The position numbers and the translations under genes are program-made. A model generated the notes under the pieces. That model searched no databases. It worked only from the letters and a program-made list of their open reading frames with translations, and was not told the DNA's origin. 64,000 bases of DNA from an uncultured Roseateles sp. (lineage in GTDB: Bacteria > Pseudomonadota > Gammaproteobacteria > Burkholderiales > Burkholderiaceae_C), in the NCBI RefSeq assembly GCF_913777145.1, contig NZ_CAJYPS010000014.1:1-64000 (forward strand), read 5' to 3'. Numbering within the stretch: the first letter of the stretch is position 1; each line of letters begins with the position of its first letter. Below, one piece after another: positions 48,898-58,336 of the stretch.

Positions 48898-49227
48898 ATG
48901 CCCATCTACGCTTACCGCTGCAGCGCCTGTGGCCACGCCAAGGACGTGCTGCAAAAGATGTCTGACACGCCGCTCACCACCTGCCCGGCCTGCGGCGCCG
49001 AGACTTTTTCCAAGCAGGTCACCGCGGCCGGTTTCCAGCTCAAGGGCTCGGGCTGGTACGTGACCGACTTCCGCGGCGGCTCCTCCGGCGGCGGCGCGGC
49101 CAGCAGCCCTGCGGCGCCGGCCAGCGGGGGCGAAGCGCCCAAGTCCGACGGCGCGGCCAGCGCGTCCTCCTCCTCCACCGAGTCCGCCGCGCCTGCGTCC
49201 TGCGGCGGCTCCTGCGCCTGCCATTGA
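48898..49227 (+). CDS. FmdB-type zinc ribbon protein
   Basis: A 109-residue small protein. The N-terminal zinc ribbon has C8-x2-C11 and C29-x2-C32 (YRCSACG and TTCPACG). A Gly/Ser/Ala-rich tail follows and ends in SCGGSCACH, which could bind a second metal. FmdB proteins are named as regulators but their role is not established. The gene precedes DUF502 and aspS, a neighbourhood I recall from many Burkholderiales. Confidence 0.9.
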   Translation: MPIYAYRCSACGHAKDVLQKMSDTPLTTCPACGAETFSKQVTAAGFQLKGSGWYVTDFRGGSSGGGAASSPAAPASGGEAPKSDGAASASSSSTESAAPASCGGSCACH

Positions 49228-49255
49228 GCCGCGCGCAGCGCCACGGGAACACGCG

Positions 49256-49924
49256 TTGAAGAAATACCTCGTCGCCGGCCTGCTGGTCTGGTTGCCGCTG
49301 GCGATCACCATCTGGGTGCTCGGCCAGATCCTGGACGTCGTCAACGGCGTGTTCGGCTCCCTGCTGAGCGCGCTGGCGCTGGTGCTGCCCGCGGCCTGGC
49401 GCGAGGGCCTGCTGGAGCTGCGCCATGTGCCGGGCCTGGGCCTGGTGATCCTGGCCGCCGCGCTGCTGCTGACCGGGGTGTTCGTGGCCAACATCTTTGG
49501 CCAGTGGCTGCTGCGCCAGTGGGACCGCCTGCTGTCCAACATCCCCATCGTCAAGAGCATCTACAGCTCGGTCAAGCAGGTGTCGGACACGCTGTTCTCC
49601 AGCAGCGGCAACGCCTTCCGTGAGGCCGTGCTGGTGCAGTACCCGCGCGCAGGCAGCTGGACCATCGCCTTCGTCACCGGCACGCCCAGCGGCGAGGTGG
49701 CCACGCAGCTGGATGGCGAGCACACCAGCATCTACGTGCCGACCACGCCCAACCCGACCTCGGGCTTCTTTCTCATCGTGCCGAGCGCCGACCTGCGGCC
49801 GCTGCGCATGACGGTGGACGAGGCGCTGAAATACATCATCTCCATGGGCACGGTCGCGCCGCCCGAGCAGGCCGCCATGCCGGCCCTGTCGCCTCAGGAC
49901 GCGAACCGAAACCAGCCGGGTTGA
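49256..49924 (+). CDS. DUF502 family membrane protein
   Basis: A 222-residue inner-membrane protein with two N-terminal helices (VAGLLVWLPLAITIWVLGQI and the segment around LVILAAALLLTGVFVANIFG). The family stretch NIPIVKSIYSSVKQVSDTL follows, then GFFLIVPSADLRPL near the end. Function unknown. TTG 49256 is used because it gives the family start KKYLVAGLLV and no ATG or GTG is available. A hairpin overlaps its stop. Confidence 0.87.
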   Translation: MKKYLVAGLLVWLPLAITIWVLGQILDVVNGVFGSLLSALALVLPAAWREGLLELRHVPGLGLVILAAALLLTGVFVANIFGQWLLRQWDRLLSNIPIVKSIYSSVKQVSDTLFSSSGNAFREAVLVQYPRAGSWTIAFVTGTPSGEVATQLDGEHTSIYVPTTPNPTSGFFLIVPSADLRPLRMTVDEALKYIISMGTVAPPEQAAMPALSPQDANRNQPG

Positions 49925-49944
49925 ACGCTCCGGCAAGCGTTCAA
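49921..49944 (+). repeat. Inverted repeat overlapping the DUF502 stop
   Basis: TTGAACGCT (49921-49929) and AGCGTTCAA (49936-49944) form a 9-bp stem with a 6-nt loop. The left arm includes the TGA stop. No T-run follows, so a role in mRNA end stability is as likely as termination. Confidence 0.5.
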
Positions 49945-50029
49945 TCCTGAGACCCGCCGAGGTCATCAGCGCCAACCCCCGCACACCCCGCCCCGGCCCT
50001 GACCGGGGCTAAAGATTCCGGAGAATTCC

Positions 50030-51826
50030 ATGCGTACCTGCTATGCCGGCCAAGTCAGCGAGAAGCTGCTGGACCAGACCGTGACCCTGATGGGTTGGGC
50101 CCACCGTCGCCGTGACCACGGCGGCGTCATCTTCATCGACCTGCGCGACCGTGAAGGCCTGGTCCAGGTCGTCTGCGACCCCGACCGCCCTGACATGTTC
50201 AAGGTGGCCGAAGAGGTGCGCAACGAGTTCTGCCTGAAGATCGTCGGCAAGGTGCGCGCCCGCCCGGCCGGCACCGAGAACGCCAACCTGGTGTCCGGCA
50301 AGGTCGAGATCCTGTGCCACGAGATCGAGGTGCTGAACCCGTCCGTGACCCCGCCGTTCCAGCTGGACGACGACAACCTGTCCGAGACCACCCGCCTCAC
50401 GCACCGCGTGCTGGACCTGCGCCGCCCCTACATGCAGAACAACCTGATGCTGCGCTACCGCGTGGCCATGGAAGTTCGCAAGTTCCTGGACGAGCACGGC
50501 TTCATCGACATCGAGACGCCCATGCTCACCAAGAGCACGCCCGAGGGCGCGCGCGACTATCTGGTGCCCAGCCGCGTGCATGACGGCCACTTCTTCGCGC
50601 TGCCGCAGTCGCCCCAGCTGTTCAAGCAGCTGCTGATGGTCGCGGGCTTCGACCGCTACTACCAGATCACCAAGTGCTTCCGTGACGAGGACCTGCGCGC
50701 CGACCGCCAGCCCGAATTCACCCAGATCGATATCGAGACCTCCTTCCTGACGGAGCAGGAGATCCGCTCGATGTTCGAGGGCATGATCCGCCACGTCTTC
50801 ATGAAGACCATGAACGTGGACCTGGGCGACTACCCGGTGATGCAGTACTCGGAAGCCATGCACCGCTTCGGCTCCGACAAGCCCGACCTGCGCGTGAAGC
50901 TCGAGTTCACCGAGCTGACCGATGCGATGACCACGGTGGACTTCAAGGTCTTCAGCGGCCCGGCCACCACGCCGGGCGGCCGCGTGGTCGCGCTGCGCGT
51001 GCCCGGCGGCGCGGCGATGAGCCGCAGCGAGATCGACGCCTACACCGAGTTCGTCAAGATCTACGGCGCCAAGGGTCTGGCCTGGATCAAGGTCAACGAA
51101 GTGGCCAAGGGCCGCGAGGGCCTGCAGTCGCCCATCGTGAAGAACCTGCACGACGAGGCCGTGGCCGAAGTCCTCAAGCGCACCGGCGCCCAGGACGGCG
51201 ACCTGATCTTCTTCGGTGCCGACAAGGCCAAGGTGGTCAACGACGCCATCGGCGCGCTGCGCCTCAAGATCGGCCACAGCGAGTTCGGCAAGTCCAGCGG
51301 CCTGTTCGAGGACAAGTGGGCGCCGCTGTGGGTGGTGGACTTCCCGATGTTCGAGTTCGACGACGAGGCCAACCGCTGGAACGCGGTGCACCACCCGTTC
51401 ACCGCGCCCAAGGACGGCCATGAGGACCTCATGACCACCAGCCCCGGCGAGTGCGTGGCCAAGGCCTACGACATGGTGCTGAACGGCTGGGAACTGGGCG
51501 GCGGCTCGGTGCGTATCCACCGCGCCGAGGTGCAGGCCAAGGTGTTCGATGCGCTCAACATCGGCCCGGAAGACCAGCGCATCAAGTTCGGCTTCCTGCT
51601 GGACGCGCTGCAGTACGGTGCGCCCCCGCACGGCGGCCTGGCCTTCGGCCTGGACCGCCTGGTCACGCTGATGACCAAGGCCGAGTCCATTCGTGACGTG
51701 ATCGCCTTCCCCAAGACCCAGCGCGCCCAGGATCTGCTGACCGGCGCACCGTCGCTGGTCGACGAAAAGCAGCTGCGCGAGCTGCACATCCGCCTGCGCA
51801 ACGCCCAGGCCGCCACCGCCGGCTGA
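50030..51826 (+). CDS. aspS: Aspartyl-tRNA synthetase
   Basis: Charges tRNA with aspartate. The 598-residue protein is the bacterial long type: an N-terminal anticodon-binding OB fold ([20 protein letters not shown]), a class II core with motif 2 [18 protein letters not shown], a GAD insertion domain around residues 290-420, and motif 3 [10 protein letters not shown] near the C-terminus. GGAGA 7 nt upstream supports ATG 50030. Two hairpins flank the gene. Confidence 0.98.
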   Translation: MRTCYAGQVSEKLLDQTVTLMGWAHRRRDHGGVIFIDLRDREGLVQVVCDPDRPDMFKVAEEVRNEFCLKIVGKVRARPAGTENANLVSGKVEILCHEIEVLNPSVTPPFQLDDDNLSETTRLTHRVLDLRRPYMQNNLMLRYRVAMEVRKFLDEHGFIDIETPMLTKSTPEGARDYLVPSRVHDGHFFALPQSPQLFKQLLMVAGFDRYYQITKCFRDEDLRADRQPEFTQIDIETSFLTEQEIRSMFEGMIRHVFMKTMNVDLGDYPVMQYSEAMHRFGSDKPDLRVKLEFTELTDAMTTVDFKVFSGPATTPGGRVVALRVPGGAAMSRSEIDAYTEFVKIYGAKGLAWIKVNEVAKGREGLQSPIVKNLHDEAVAEVLKRTGAQDGDLIFFGADKAKVVNDAIGALRLKIGHSEFGKSSGLFEDKWAPLWVVDFPMFEFDDEANRWNAVHHPFTAPKDGHEDLMTTSPGECVAKAYDMVLNGWELGGGSVRIHRAEVQAKVFDALNIGPEDQRIKFGFLLDALQYGAPPHGGLAFGLDRLVTLMTKAESIRDVIAFPKTQRAQDLLTGAPSLVDEKQLRELHIRLRNAQAATAG

Positions 51827-51833
51827 GGCCGGC

Positions 51834-51867
51834 CGCCCCGGCGTCGGTTTCGGCCGACATCGGGGCG
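51834..51867 (+). terminator. Hairpin after aspS
   Basis: An outer 7-bp stem CGCCCCG/CGGGGCG (51834-51840 with 51861-51867) encloses an inner 5-bp stem GTCGG/CCGAC (51843-51847 with 51854-51858). It lies 7 nt after the stop. There is no T-run. Confidence 0.45.
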
Positions 51868-51947
51868 CACTTGGGGCGCCGGGGACGGCGCGCTAGCATT
51901 TGCATACCTGGCCGCCGGCGCACGCGCGGCCTTGTTCGGGAGCTGGC

Positions 51948-52838
51948 ATGTCGGTTTCTCCGCTGTTGTCGCCTGTGTTGCCGGGGCTGTCGGACGGCAA
52001 CGCCTACGCCAGCACGGGCCTCACGCCCGCGCTGCTCGGCGAGCTGGAGGGCCTCACGCCCACCAGCGTCGCACCGCAGGCCCAGCCCAGCTCGGTCAGC
52101 CTGTCGGGCCTGGCCCAGCTGCAACTGGCCAGCAGCGACTTCGAGAGCGCGCTGCAGCAACTGCAGCCTGCCACGCCCGCCACGACGGGCTCCGCCGGTG
52201 GCCCTTCTGGTGGCGCCTCTTCTTCCCAGACCCTGGCCCAGGGCCTGGTGTCGGCCTTCAACACCCTCAGCGCCCGCCTGGGCGCGCTGCAGGCGGATTC
52301 CGGCCCGGCCGCCCAGGTCGCCACGCAATACGCCGACACGCTGGCCCAGGCCGCGCAGAGCGTGCTCACCACGCCCCAGGGCGCCAGCGGCACGCTGGGC
52401 CAGATCGGCCTGGACTACCAGCCGGGCAGCGACGGCGGCCCCGGCACCCTGGTGCTCAATGGCGCGGCCTTCACCAGCGCGCTGGCCAGCGACCCGCAGC
52501 GCGCGGCCGGCCTGCTGAACCAGGCGCTGCTGACGCTGACCCGCATCCCGCCCAGCTTTGGCGGCGATGGCGGCGTGATCCCGTCCACGCTGGCGGCCTA
52601 CCAGCAGGCGGTCTACCTGGCCCAGGCACTGCAGCCCGTCGCGGCGCCCGTGCCCACGCCGGCCGAACTGGCCGCCGACCAGGGCCTGCCCGCCGCGCTG
52701 GACCCGGCGCAGATCGCGCAGCAGCCGCAGCTCGCCAGCGTGCAGCAGCCGCTGCAGCGCGATTTCTCGGACGCGCAACTGGTGGCCAGCCTCTATGGCG
52801 ACGCCGGCAACGGCGGCAGCCTGTCCGTGCTGGCCTGA
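51948..52838 (+). CDS. Hypothetical protein with FliD-C-like segment
   Basis: A 296-residue protein, rich in Ala, Gln, Ser and Leu, without signal peptide or membrane helix. I do not recognise a family with certainty. The middle part (TLGQIGLDYQPG, then GTLVLNGAAFTSALASDPQR) resembles the repeat found near the end of flagellar cap protein FliD, where similar text precedes the C-terminal helix. No flagellar genes are nearby. GGGAG 6 nt before ATG 51948 supports translation. It may be an orphan structural or secreted filament-associated protein. Confidence 0.7.
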   Translation: MSVSPLLSPVLPGLSDGNAYASTGLTPALLGELEGLTPTSVAPQAQPSSVSLSGLAQLQLASSDFESALQQLQPATPATTGSAGGPSGGASSSQTLAQGLVSAFNTLSARLGALQADSGPAAQVATQYADTLAQAAQSVLTTPQGASGTLGQIGLDYQPGSDGGPGTLVLNGAAFTSALASDPQRAAGLLNQALLTLTRIPPSFGGDGGVIPSTLAAYQQAVYLAQALQPVAAPVPTPAELAADQGLPAALDPAQIAQQPQLASVQQPLQRDFSDAQLVASLYGDAGNGGSLSVLA

Positions 52839-52952
52839 GCTGTCCCTCCGGCCCTCCAGCCGGCTGACCGGCCGTCGCCACGAGCGCGCGGCACAGGCCG
52901 TTCATTGAGCCGGTCTTGCGCCGCGTTCGCGGCGGCGCTCCCTGCGCTGGGC

Positions 52953-52958
52953 TAAGCT
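52953..52958 (+). promoter_or_regulatory. Putative -10 box (TAAGCT) next to the nudB start
   Basis: TAAGCT lies 6 nt before the ATG at 52965, with no ribosome-binding site between, the same spacing as before ubiJ and the DUF971 gene. A leaderless transcript is possible; the match to consensus is only partial. Confidence 0.3.
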
Positions 52959-52964
52959 GCTGCC

Positions 52965-53462
52965 ATGAGCGAGAGCGCCGTTGTCAAGCCGCAGACCCGC
53001 CCCCACAAGATTCCCGAATCGGTGCTGGTCGTCATCCACACGCCGGACCTGCAGGTGCTGATGCTGGAGCGGGCAGACCGGCCCGGCTTCTGGCAGAGCG
53101 TCACCGGCTCGCGCGACCAGCTCGACGAGCCCTTGCGCGTCACCGCCTGCCGCGAGGTGCTGGAAGAAACCGGCATCGCGGTGGATGCGCTGCCGCCGGG
53201 CGCGCTGCGCGACTGGGCGCTGGCCAATGTCTATGAGATCTACCCCGTCTGGCGCCACCGCTACGCGCCCGGCGTCACGCACAACACCGAGCATGTGTTC
53301 GGCCTGACCGTGCCGGCGCACACGCCGGTCACGCTGGCGCCCCGCGAGCACCTGCGCTACCAGTGGCTGCCCTGGCGCGAGGCGGCCGACCTGTGCTTCT
53401 CGCCGTCCAATGCCGAGGCGGTGCTGCAGCTGCCGCGCTTCGCGGTCGCGGAGGCGCGATGA
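52965..53462 (+). CDS. nudB: Dihydroneopterin triphosphate diphosphatase
   Basis: Nudix hydrolase of folate synthesis that removes pyrophosphate from dihydroneopterin triphosphate. It has 165 residues. The Nudix box spans GSRDQLDEPL and REVLEETGI, with one extra residue between the leading Gly and the first conserved Glu compared with the textbook box. The start KIPESVLVVIHTPDLQVLML and the C-terminal YQWLPWREAADL fit NudB. It overlaps the EEP-family gene by 4 nt. Confidence 0.9.
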   Translation: MSESAVVKPQTRPHKIPESVLVVIHTPDLQVLMLERADRPGFWQSVTGSRDQLDEPLRVTACREVLEETGIAVDALPPGALRDWALANVYEIYPVWRHRYAPGVTHNTEHVFGLTVPAHTPVTLAPREHLRYQWLPWREAADLCFSPSNAEAVLQLPRFAVAEAR

Positions 53463-54262
53463 GGACGCTGACCCGTTCCGCCGCGTCGGCCGGCGCCCCC
53501 GTGCTGCGCGTGGCCACCTACAACATCCACAAGGGCGTGCGCGGCATGGGGCCGGCCAAGCGGCTGGAGATCCACAACCTGCAGATGGGCGTGCAGGCGC
53601 TGGACGCCGACCTGGTGTGCCTGCAGGAGGTGCGCCATTTCCACCACCGCGATGCGGCGCAGTTCGACCACACCTGGTTCGGCTGGCCCGACCAGGGCCA
53701 GGCCGAGTTCCTCGCGCCGGCCGGCTACGAGGTGGCCTATCGCACCAATGCGGTGACCAAGTACGGCGAGCATGGCAATGCGCTGCTGTCGCGCTTCCCC
53801 ATAGGCAAGGTCGGGCACCACGACGTGTCGGACCACGCCTTCGAGCAGCGCGGCCTGCTGCATGTGCCGGTGCGCTGGCAGGGCGTGGATGTGCATGTCG
53901 TCGTGGCCCATCTGGGCCTCATCCACGCCAGCCGCGTGCGCCAGGTGGAGCGTCTGGCCGGCTTCGTGCGCGAGCATGTGCCCGAGGGCGCGCCGGTGCT
54001 GGTGGCGGGCGACTTCAACGACTGGGGCGAACGCCTGGACACGCCCATGCGCGCCCATGGCCTGCAGCGCGCCAGCGCGCCCCATGGCGCGAGCTGGGGG
54101 CGGCTGCGCGCGGCTACCTTTCCGTCGCGCCTGCCGGTGTTCACGCTGGACCGGGTCTATACCCGCGGCCTGCACTGCGCCGGCGTGCAGGTGCCGCGCG
54201 GGCCGGTCTGGGCCCGCATGTCCGACCACCTGCCGCTGCTGGTGGAGCTGACGCTGGCATGA
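53459..54262 (+). CDS. Endonuclease/exonuclease/phosphatase family protein
   Basis: A 267-residue EEP-fold hydrolase, metal-dependent, acting on a phosphodiester or phosphate. Key motifs are RVATYNIHKGV (Asn), CLQEV (Glu), AGDFNDWGE (Asp/Asn) and MSDHLPLLVE (Asp/His). No signal peptide is evident. It is coupled to nudB and clsB by 4-nt overlaps. In many genomes this protein precedes clsB, and a role in lipid metabolism is possible but unproven. Confidence 0.9.
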   Translation: MRTLTRSAASAGAPVLRVATYNIHKGVRGMGPAKRLEIHNLQMGVQALDADLVCLQEVRHFHHRDAAQFDHTWFGWPDQGQAEFLAPAGYEVAYRTNAVTKYGEHGNALLSRFPIGKVGHHDVSDHAFEQRGLLHVPVRWQGVDVHVVVAHLGLIHASRVRQVERLAGFVREHVPEGAPVLVAGDFNDWGERLDTPMRAHGLQRASAPHGASWGRLRAATFPSRLPVFTLDRVYTRGLHCAGVQVPRGPVWARMSDHLPLLVELTLA

Positions 54263-55536
54263 GAGGGGGCCGGGTCTTGCCGCGCCTCACCCGCGGGTTC
54301 CCGGAACGGGCCGCGCTGGACGGCGGCTTCATAGGCGGCAACCAGCTCACGTTGCTGCGCGGCGGCGACGAGCTGTTCCCGCGCATGCAGGCGGCCATAG
54401 AGGCCGCGCACAGCGAGGTCTGGCTGGCCACCTACATCTTTCACCACGATGCGGCCGCGCTGGCGCTGGCCGATGCGCTCAGGGCGGCCGACCGCCGCGG
54501 CGTGCGGGTGCGCGTGGTGGTGGACGGCTTCGGCAGCAAATCCAGCCTGGACATCCTGCACCAGCGCCTGGCCGGCAGCGGTGTGGCGCTGGCGGTGTTC
54601 CGGCCGCTGGACCGCTGGTGGCGCTGGCTGCAGCCCAGCCAGCTGCGCCGTCTGCACCAGAAGCTGTGCGTGGTGGATGCCGAGGTGGCGTTTGTTGGCG
54701 GCATCAACCTCATAGACGACCGGCTGGACATCCACCACGGCGTCACCGAGCAGCCGCGGCTGGACTTCGCGGTGCAGCTGCGTGGCCCGCTGGTGAACAG
54801 CGTGGACGTGAATCTGCGCGCGATCTGGTCGCGCGCCTGGCTGGGCCGCGAGTTCGACGACGCGCTGCTGGATTACGTGCCCCTGCCGCGCCGCCTGCGC
54901 CGCTGGTGGCGCCAGCTGTGGTGGGGCCCCGAGCGCCTGCCGCGCCAGGCGCCGCCCATGACGCCGGTGTGCGCCGCCTTCGTGATGCGCGACAACCTGC
55001 GCCGCCGCCGCACCATAGAGCACGCCTACGTGGACGCGATACGCGGTGCGCGCGAGCGGGTGGATCTGGTCTGCCCCTACTTCTACCCCGGTCAGCGCAT
55101 ACGCCGCGCGCTGCGCCAGGCGGCCGACCGCGGCGTGCGCGTGCGCCTGCTGCTGCAGGGCAAGGTGGACTACCGGCTGGCCGGCTGGGCCGCCGAGGCG
55201 CTGTATGCCGAGCTGATGGCGCACGGCGTGGAGATCCACGAGTACACGCCCGCCTTCCTGCACGCCAAGGTGGCCGTGGTGGACGGCCGCTGGGCCACGG
55301 TGGGCTCGTCCAACATCGACCCGCTGTCGCTGCTGGTCAACCTGGAGGCCAATGTGGTGGTGCACGACCAGGCCTTCGTGGCGCACCTGGGCGGCGAGAT
55401 CGAGGCGGCGCTGGCTCAGTCGCGCCGCGTCGAGCGCCAGGGCAGTGGCGGCCTGCGCGGCATGCTGCGCCGCGCGGCCGTGGCCTGGTTCGCCTATGTG
55501 TTCCTGCGTATCGCGGGGGCGGTGGGCCGTTACTGA
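54259..55536 (+). CDS. clsB: Cardiolipin synthase B
   Basis: Phospholipase-D-type cardiolipin synthase, 425 residues, membrane-associated. Two HKD motifs are present: HQKLCVVDAEVAFVGGINL and HAKVAVVDGRWATVGSSNID. GGNQLTLLRGGDELFPRM near the start and PYFYPGQRIRRAL before the second motif are typical of ClsB. It overlaps the upstream gene by 4 nt and the esterase on the other strand by 7 nt, tail to tail. Confidence 0.95.
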   Translation: MRGGRVLPRLTRGFPERAALDGGFIGGNQLTLLRGGDELFPRMQAAIEAAHSEVWLATYIFHHDAAALALADALRAADRRGVRVRVVVDGFGSKSSLDILHQRLAGSGVALAVFRPLDRWWRWLQPSQLRRLHQKLCVVDAEVAFVGGINLIDDRLDIHHGVTEQPRLDFAVQLRGPLVNSVDVNLRAIWSRAWLGREFDDALLDYVPLPRRLRRWWRQLWWGPERLPRQAPPMTPVCAAFVMRDNLRRRRTIEHAYVDAIRGARERVDLVCPYFYPGQRIRRALRQAADRGVRVRLLLQGKVDYRLAGWAAEALYAELMAHGVEIHEYTPAFLHAKVAVVDGRWATVGSSNIDPLSLLVNLEANVVVHDQAFVAHLGGEIEAALAQSRRVERQGSGGLRGMLRRAAVAWFAYVFLRIAGAVGRY

Positions 55537-56744
55537 GCCGGGCCGTACAGAAAGTCCAGCATCGCCGGCACGCGCCGCGCCCAGCTGGCTTCGTCGTGGC
55601 TGGCGTCCGGGAACTCGGCGTAGTGCAGCGAGGTGTCCGTCCAGCCGCGGGCCTGCAGCGCCGCGGCCAGTTCGCGGCTGAGCTGCAGCGCCTGTCCGCC
55701 CTCGCGGCCGCCCATGTCCAGCCACAGCCGCGGGCGTGTCGCGGGCGGCGCCATGGCCGCCAGATCGCGCAGCAGGAAGCGGTCGTCCCACCGCACCGAC
55801 GGCGACACCACCAGCGCCGCCCCGAACACCTGCGGGTGGTGCAGCGCCAGCCAGGCCGACACCAGGCCGCCCAGCGAGGAGCCGCCCACCGCGGTGTCGG
55901 CCGCACCGGGCCGCGTGCGGTAGCGGGCATCGATGAGCGGTTTCAGCTCCTCGATCAGGAAGCGCGCGTAGGCGACCGCGCCGCCGCCCTGGCGCACCGT
56001 GCGTGGAGCGCCGGGGCCCGTGGCCGGCAGATCCATCGCGGTCGGGGTGTAGTCGGCGATGCGGGCGGCCGTGTTGTCCACCGCCACCACGATGAAGGGC
56101 CTTAGCCGGCCGCTGGCCACGCCTCGCTCGGCCGCCTCGTCCACCTGCCATTCGGCGCCGGCCGCGGCGGCGTCGAACACGTTCTGGCCGTCGTGCAGGT
56201 AAAGCACCGGGTAGCGGGCCTCGGGCTGCGTCGCGTAACCGGGCGGCAACCAGACCTGCACCGCGCGCCGGCTCACATGGGCAGACTCGACGATGCCCAG
56301 CCGCTCCAGGCTGCCCACCCGTGACAGCGGCGTCGCACCGGCCGCCACGCCGAAGGCCCGCTGGACCCGCTGCGCGCTACCTGGCGCCAGCGTCAGCGTG
56401 TGGTTGCGCCCCGGCTCCCAGCCCTCGTCCGGCCCCTGGTGCTCGCCGCGCTCGATGCGGAACTTGTAGGCTAGCGGCTGGCCGCCGGTGGCGTCATCGG
56501 CCAGTGTCGCGCGAAGCCGGTAACGGCCGGGTGACTCGCCGGGTGCGGCCAGCAGCGGCCGGTCCCAGGACAGCGGCGCGGCCGCGCCGCGCAGGCCCAG
56601 GCGGTCGCGCGCGGGGTCGAAGCGGCCGGCCGTGATCTCGGACCGCAGGTCGATGTCGAAGTCCAGCACGGTGTCGGCGCCGGCGCGGCCGGCCAGGGCG
56701 GCCATGAGCGCGCCCATCAGCAGCAGGGCAGGGTGTCGTCGCAT
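55530..56744 (-). CDS. Exported Fes/esterase-D-like alpha/beta hydrolase
   Basis: A 404-residue hydrolase with a signal peptide (ending near RAGA), so likely periplasmic. An N-terminal carbohydrate-binding-like beta domain (about residues 25-130, with LAYKFRIERGEH) precedes an esterase domain. The nucleophile elbow is GGSSLGGLVS, the acid region LWLDMGGREGG, and the final His lies in DASHDEASWARR. Relatives cleave siderophore or acyl esters; no siderophore gene is nearby. It lies 14 nt after hutH on the same strand and could be cotranscribed with hutU-hutH. Confidence 0.85.
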   Translation of the reverse strand: MRRHPALLLMGALMAALAGRAGADTVLDFDIDLRSEITAGRFDPARDRLGLRGAAAPLSWDRPLLAAPGESPGRYRLRATLADDATGGQPLAYKFRIERGEHQGPDEGWEPGRNHTLTLAPGSAQRVQRAFGVAAGATPLSRVGSLERLGIVESAHVSRRAVQVWLPPGYATQPEARYPVLYLHDGQNVFDAAAAGAEWQVDEAAERGVASGRLRPFIVVAVDNTAARIADYTPTAMDLPATGPGAPRTVRQGGGAVAYARFLIEELKPLIDARYRTRPGAADTAVGGSSLGGLVSAWLALHHPQVFGAALVVSPSVRWDDRFLLRDLAAMAPPATRPRLWLDMGGREGGQALQLSRELAAALQARGWTDTSLHYAEFPDASHDEASWARRVPAMLDFLYGPAQ

Positions 56745-56758
56745 CGCGCGACGATAGA

Positions 56759-58336
56759 TCAGAATCTCGGCGCGCCGGGCGCCTGCAGTGCGCCGGCCTG
56801 AACCAGTGCGGTCGCACGCTCGATATCCGGTGCCAGGTAGTGGTCGGCCGGCATGCTGGCGCAGTGCTCGCGCAGCCGCGCGTGCAGCGCCTCCACCGGC
56901 TCCGAGCTGGTCAGCGGGCGCAGGAAGTCTATGCCCTGGGCCGCGGCCAGCAGCTCGATCGCGACGACGTGGGCGGTGTTGTCGATCATGGTGTGCAGGC
57001 GCCGCGCCGCGAAGGTGGCCATGGACACATGGTCCTCCTGGTTGGCGCTGGTGGGCAGGCTGTCCACGCTGGCCGGGTGGGCCAGGCTCTTGTTCTCGCT
57101 GGCCAGCGCCGCGGCTGTCACGTGGGCGATCATGAAGCCGCTGTGCAGGCCGGCGTCGGCCGTCAGGAACGGCGGCAGGCGCGAGATGCCGGGGTCGATC
57201 AGCATCGCGATGCGGCGCTCGGCGATGGCGCCCACCTCGGCGATGGCCAGCGCCAGGTTGTCGGCCGCGAACGCGACCGGCTCGGCGTGGAAGTTGCCGC
57301 CTGAAATGAGGCCCCCACGCCCCCGCGGGGCTGCCCCCCGAGGGGGCTCGCCGCCGGCTAGGGGCGGCCCGTCGCTGGCGTCTTTCATCACGTCCTCGAA
57401 CACCAGCGGGTTGTCCGTCACCGCATTGGCCTCGCGCAGCAGTACCTGGGCCGCATGGCGGGCCTGGTCCAGCGCCGCACCCATCACCTGGGGCTGGCAG
57501 CGCAGGCAGTAGGGGTCCTGCACGCGCTCGTCGCCCTCGCGGTGGCTGGCGCGTATCGCGCTGCCCTCGGCCAGTGCGCGGTAGATGGCTGCCACCTCGA
57601 TCTGACCCGGCTGGCCGCGCACCGCGTGGATGCGCGCGTCGAAAGGCCCGTCGCTGCCGCGCGCGGCGTCCAGCGTCATCGCGCCGCTGGCCAGCGCGGT
57701 CGCGAACAGGTGCTCGAAACGCAGCAGCGCATGCAGGGCCAGCGCGGTGCTGGCCTGGGTGCCGTTGATCAGCGCCAGTCCCTCCTTGGCGGCGAGTGTG
57801 AGCGGCGCGAGACCCAGGCGGGCGAGCTCGGCGCCGGCGGGCACGCGTGCGCCGTCGACCAGCGCCTCGCCTTCGCCCATCAGTGCCAGCGTGAGGTGGG
57901 CCAGCGGGGCCAGGTCGCCACTGGCGCCCACCGAGCCCTTCTCGGGCACATAGGGCACGAAGCCGGCGTTGAGCGCGTCCAGCAGCGACTGCACCACCAC
58001 GCGCCGCACGCCCGAGTAGCCGCGCGCCAGGCTGCCGGCCTTGGTGGCCAGCATCAGCCGCACGACGGGCGGCGACATGGGCGCGCCGACGCCCACCGCA
58101 TGGCTGCGTATCAGGTTGAGCTGCAGCGCGGCGAGCTGGTCCTTGGCGATGCGGGTGCTGGCCAGCTTGCCGAAGCCGGTGTTCACGCCGTAGACCGGCG
58201 CGTCGCCCGCGGCGGCCGCGGCCACCAGCGCGGCGCTGGCGTCCACCGGTGCCCAGTCGTGCAGCTCCAGCGGGGTGTGGCCGGCGGCGATGTCGGCCAA
58301 CTGGGCCAGGGTCAGGTGTCCGGGGGTGAGCTTCAT
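56759..58336 (-). CDS. hutH: Histidine ammonia-lyase with an in-frame repeat insertion
   Basis: Converts histidine to urocanate and ammonia. It has 525 residues, versus about 510 in typical enzymes. The prosthetic MIO group would form from A138-S139-G140 in [36 protein letters not shown] and [12 protein letters not shown] are conserved. Between NPLVF and SGGNFHAEP, where relatives have about six residues, this protein has thirty, rich in Gly, Pro, Ala and Arg (about residues 314-343), encoded by a GC-rich repeat. The frame stays open. ATG 58336 overlaps the hutU stop by 4 nt. Whether the enzyme stays active is not known. Confidence 0.93.
   Translation of the reverse strand: MKLTPGHLTLAQLADIAAGHTPLELHDWAPVDASAALVAAAAAGDAPVYGVNTGFGKLASTRIAKDQLAALQLNLIRSHAVGVGAPMSPPVVRLMLATKAGSLARGYSGVRRVVVQSLLDALNAGFVPYVPEKGSVGASGDLAPLAHLTLALMGEGEALVDGARVPAGAELARLGLAPLTLAAKEGLALINGTQASTALALHALLRFEHLFATALASGAMTLDAARGSDGPFDARIHAVRGQPGQIEVAAIYRALAEGSAIRASHREGDERVQDPYCLRCQPQVMGAALDQARHAAQVLLREANAVTDNPLVFEDVMKDASDGPPLAGGEPPRGAAPRGRGGLISGGNFHAEPVAFAADNLALAIAEVGAIAERRIAMLIDPGISRLPPFLTADAGLHSGFMIAHVTAAALASENKSLAHPASVDSLPTSANQEDHVSMATFAARRLHTMIDNTAHVVAIELLAAAQGIDFLRPLTSSEPVEALHARLREHCASMPADHYLAPDIERATALVQAGALQAPGAPRF
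57308..57392. repeat. GC-rich palindromic repeat inside hutH
   Basis: The stretch contains CCCCGCGGGG and GCCCCC-CGA-GGGGGC inverted repeats followed by CCGGCTAGGGGCGGCC. From memory this pattern resembles intergenic repeats common in Burkholderiales, but here it lies within a gene and is a multiple of three relative to the family. Borders are approximate. No second copy was found by eye in the window. Confidence 0.65.
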
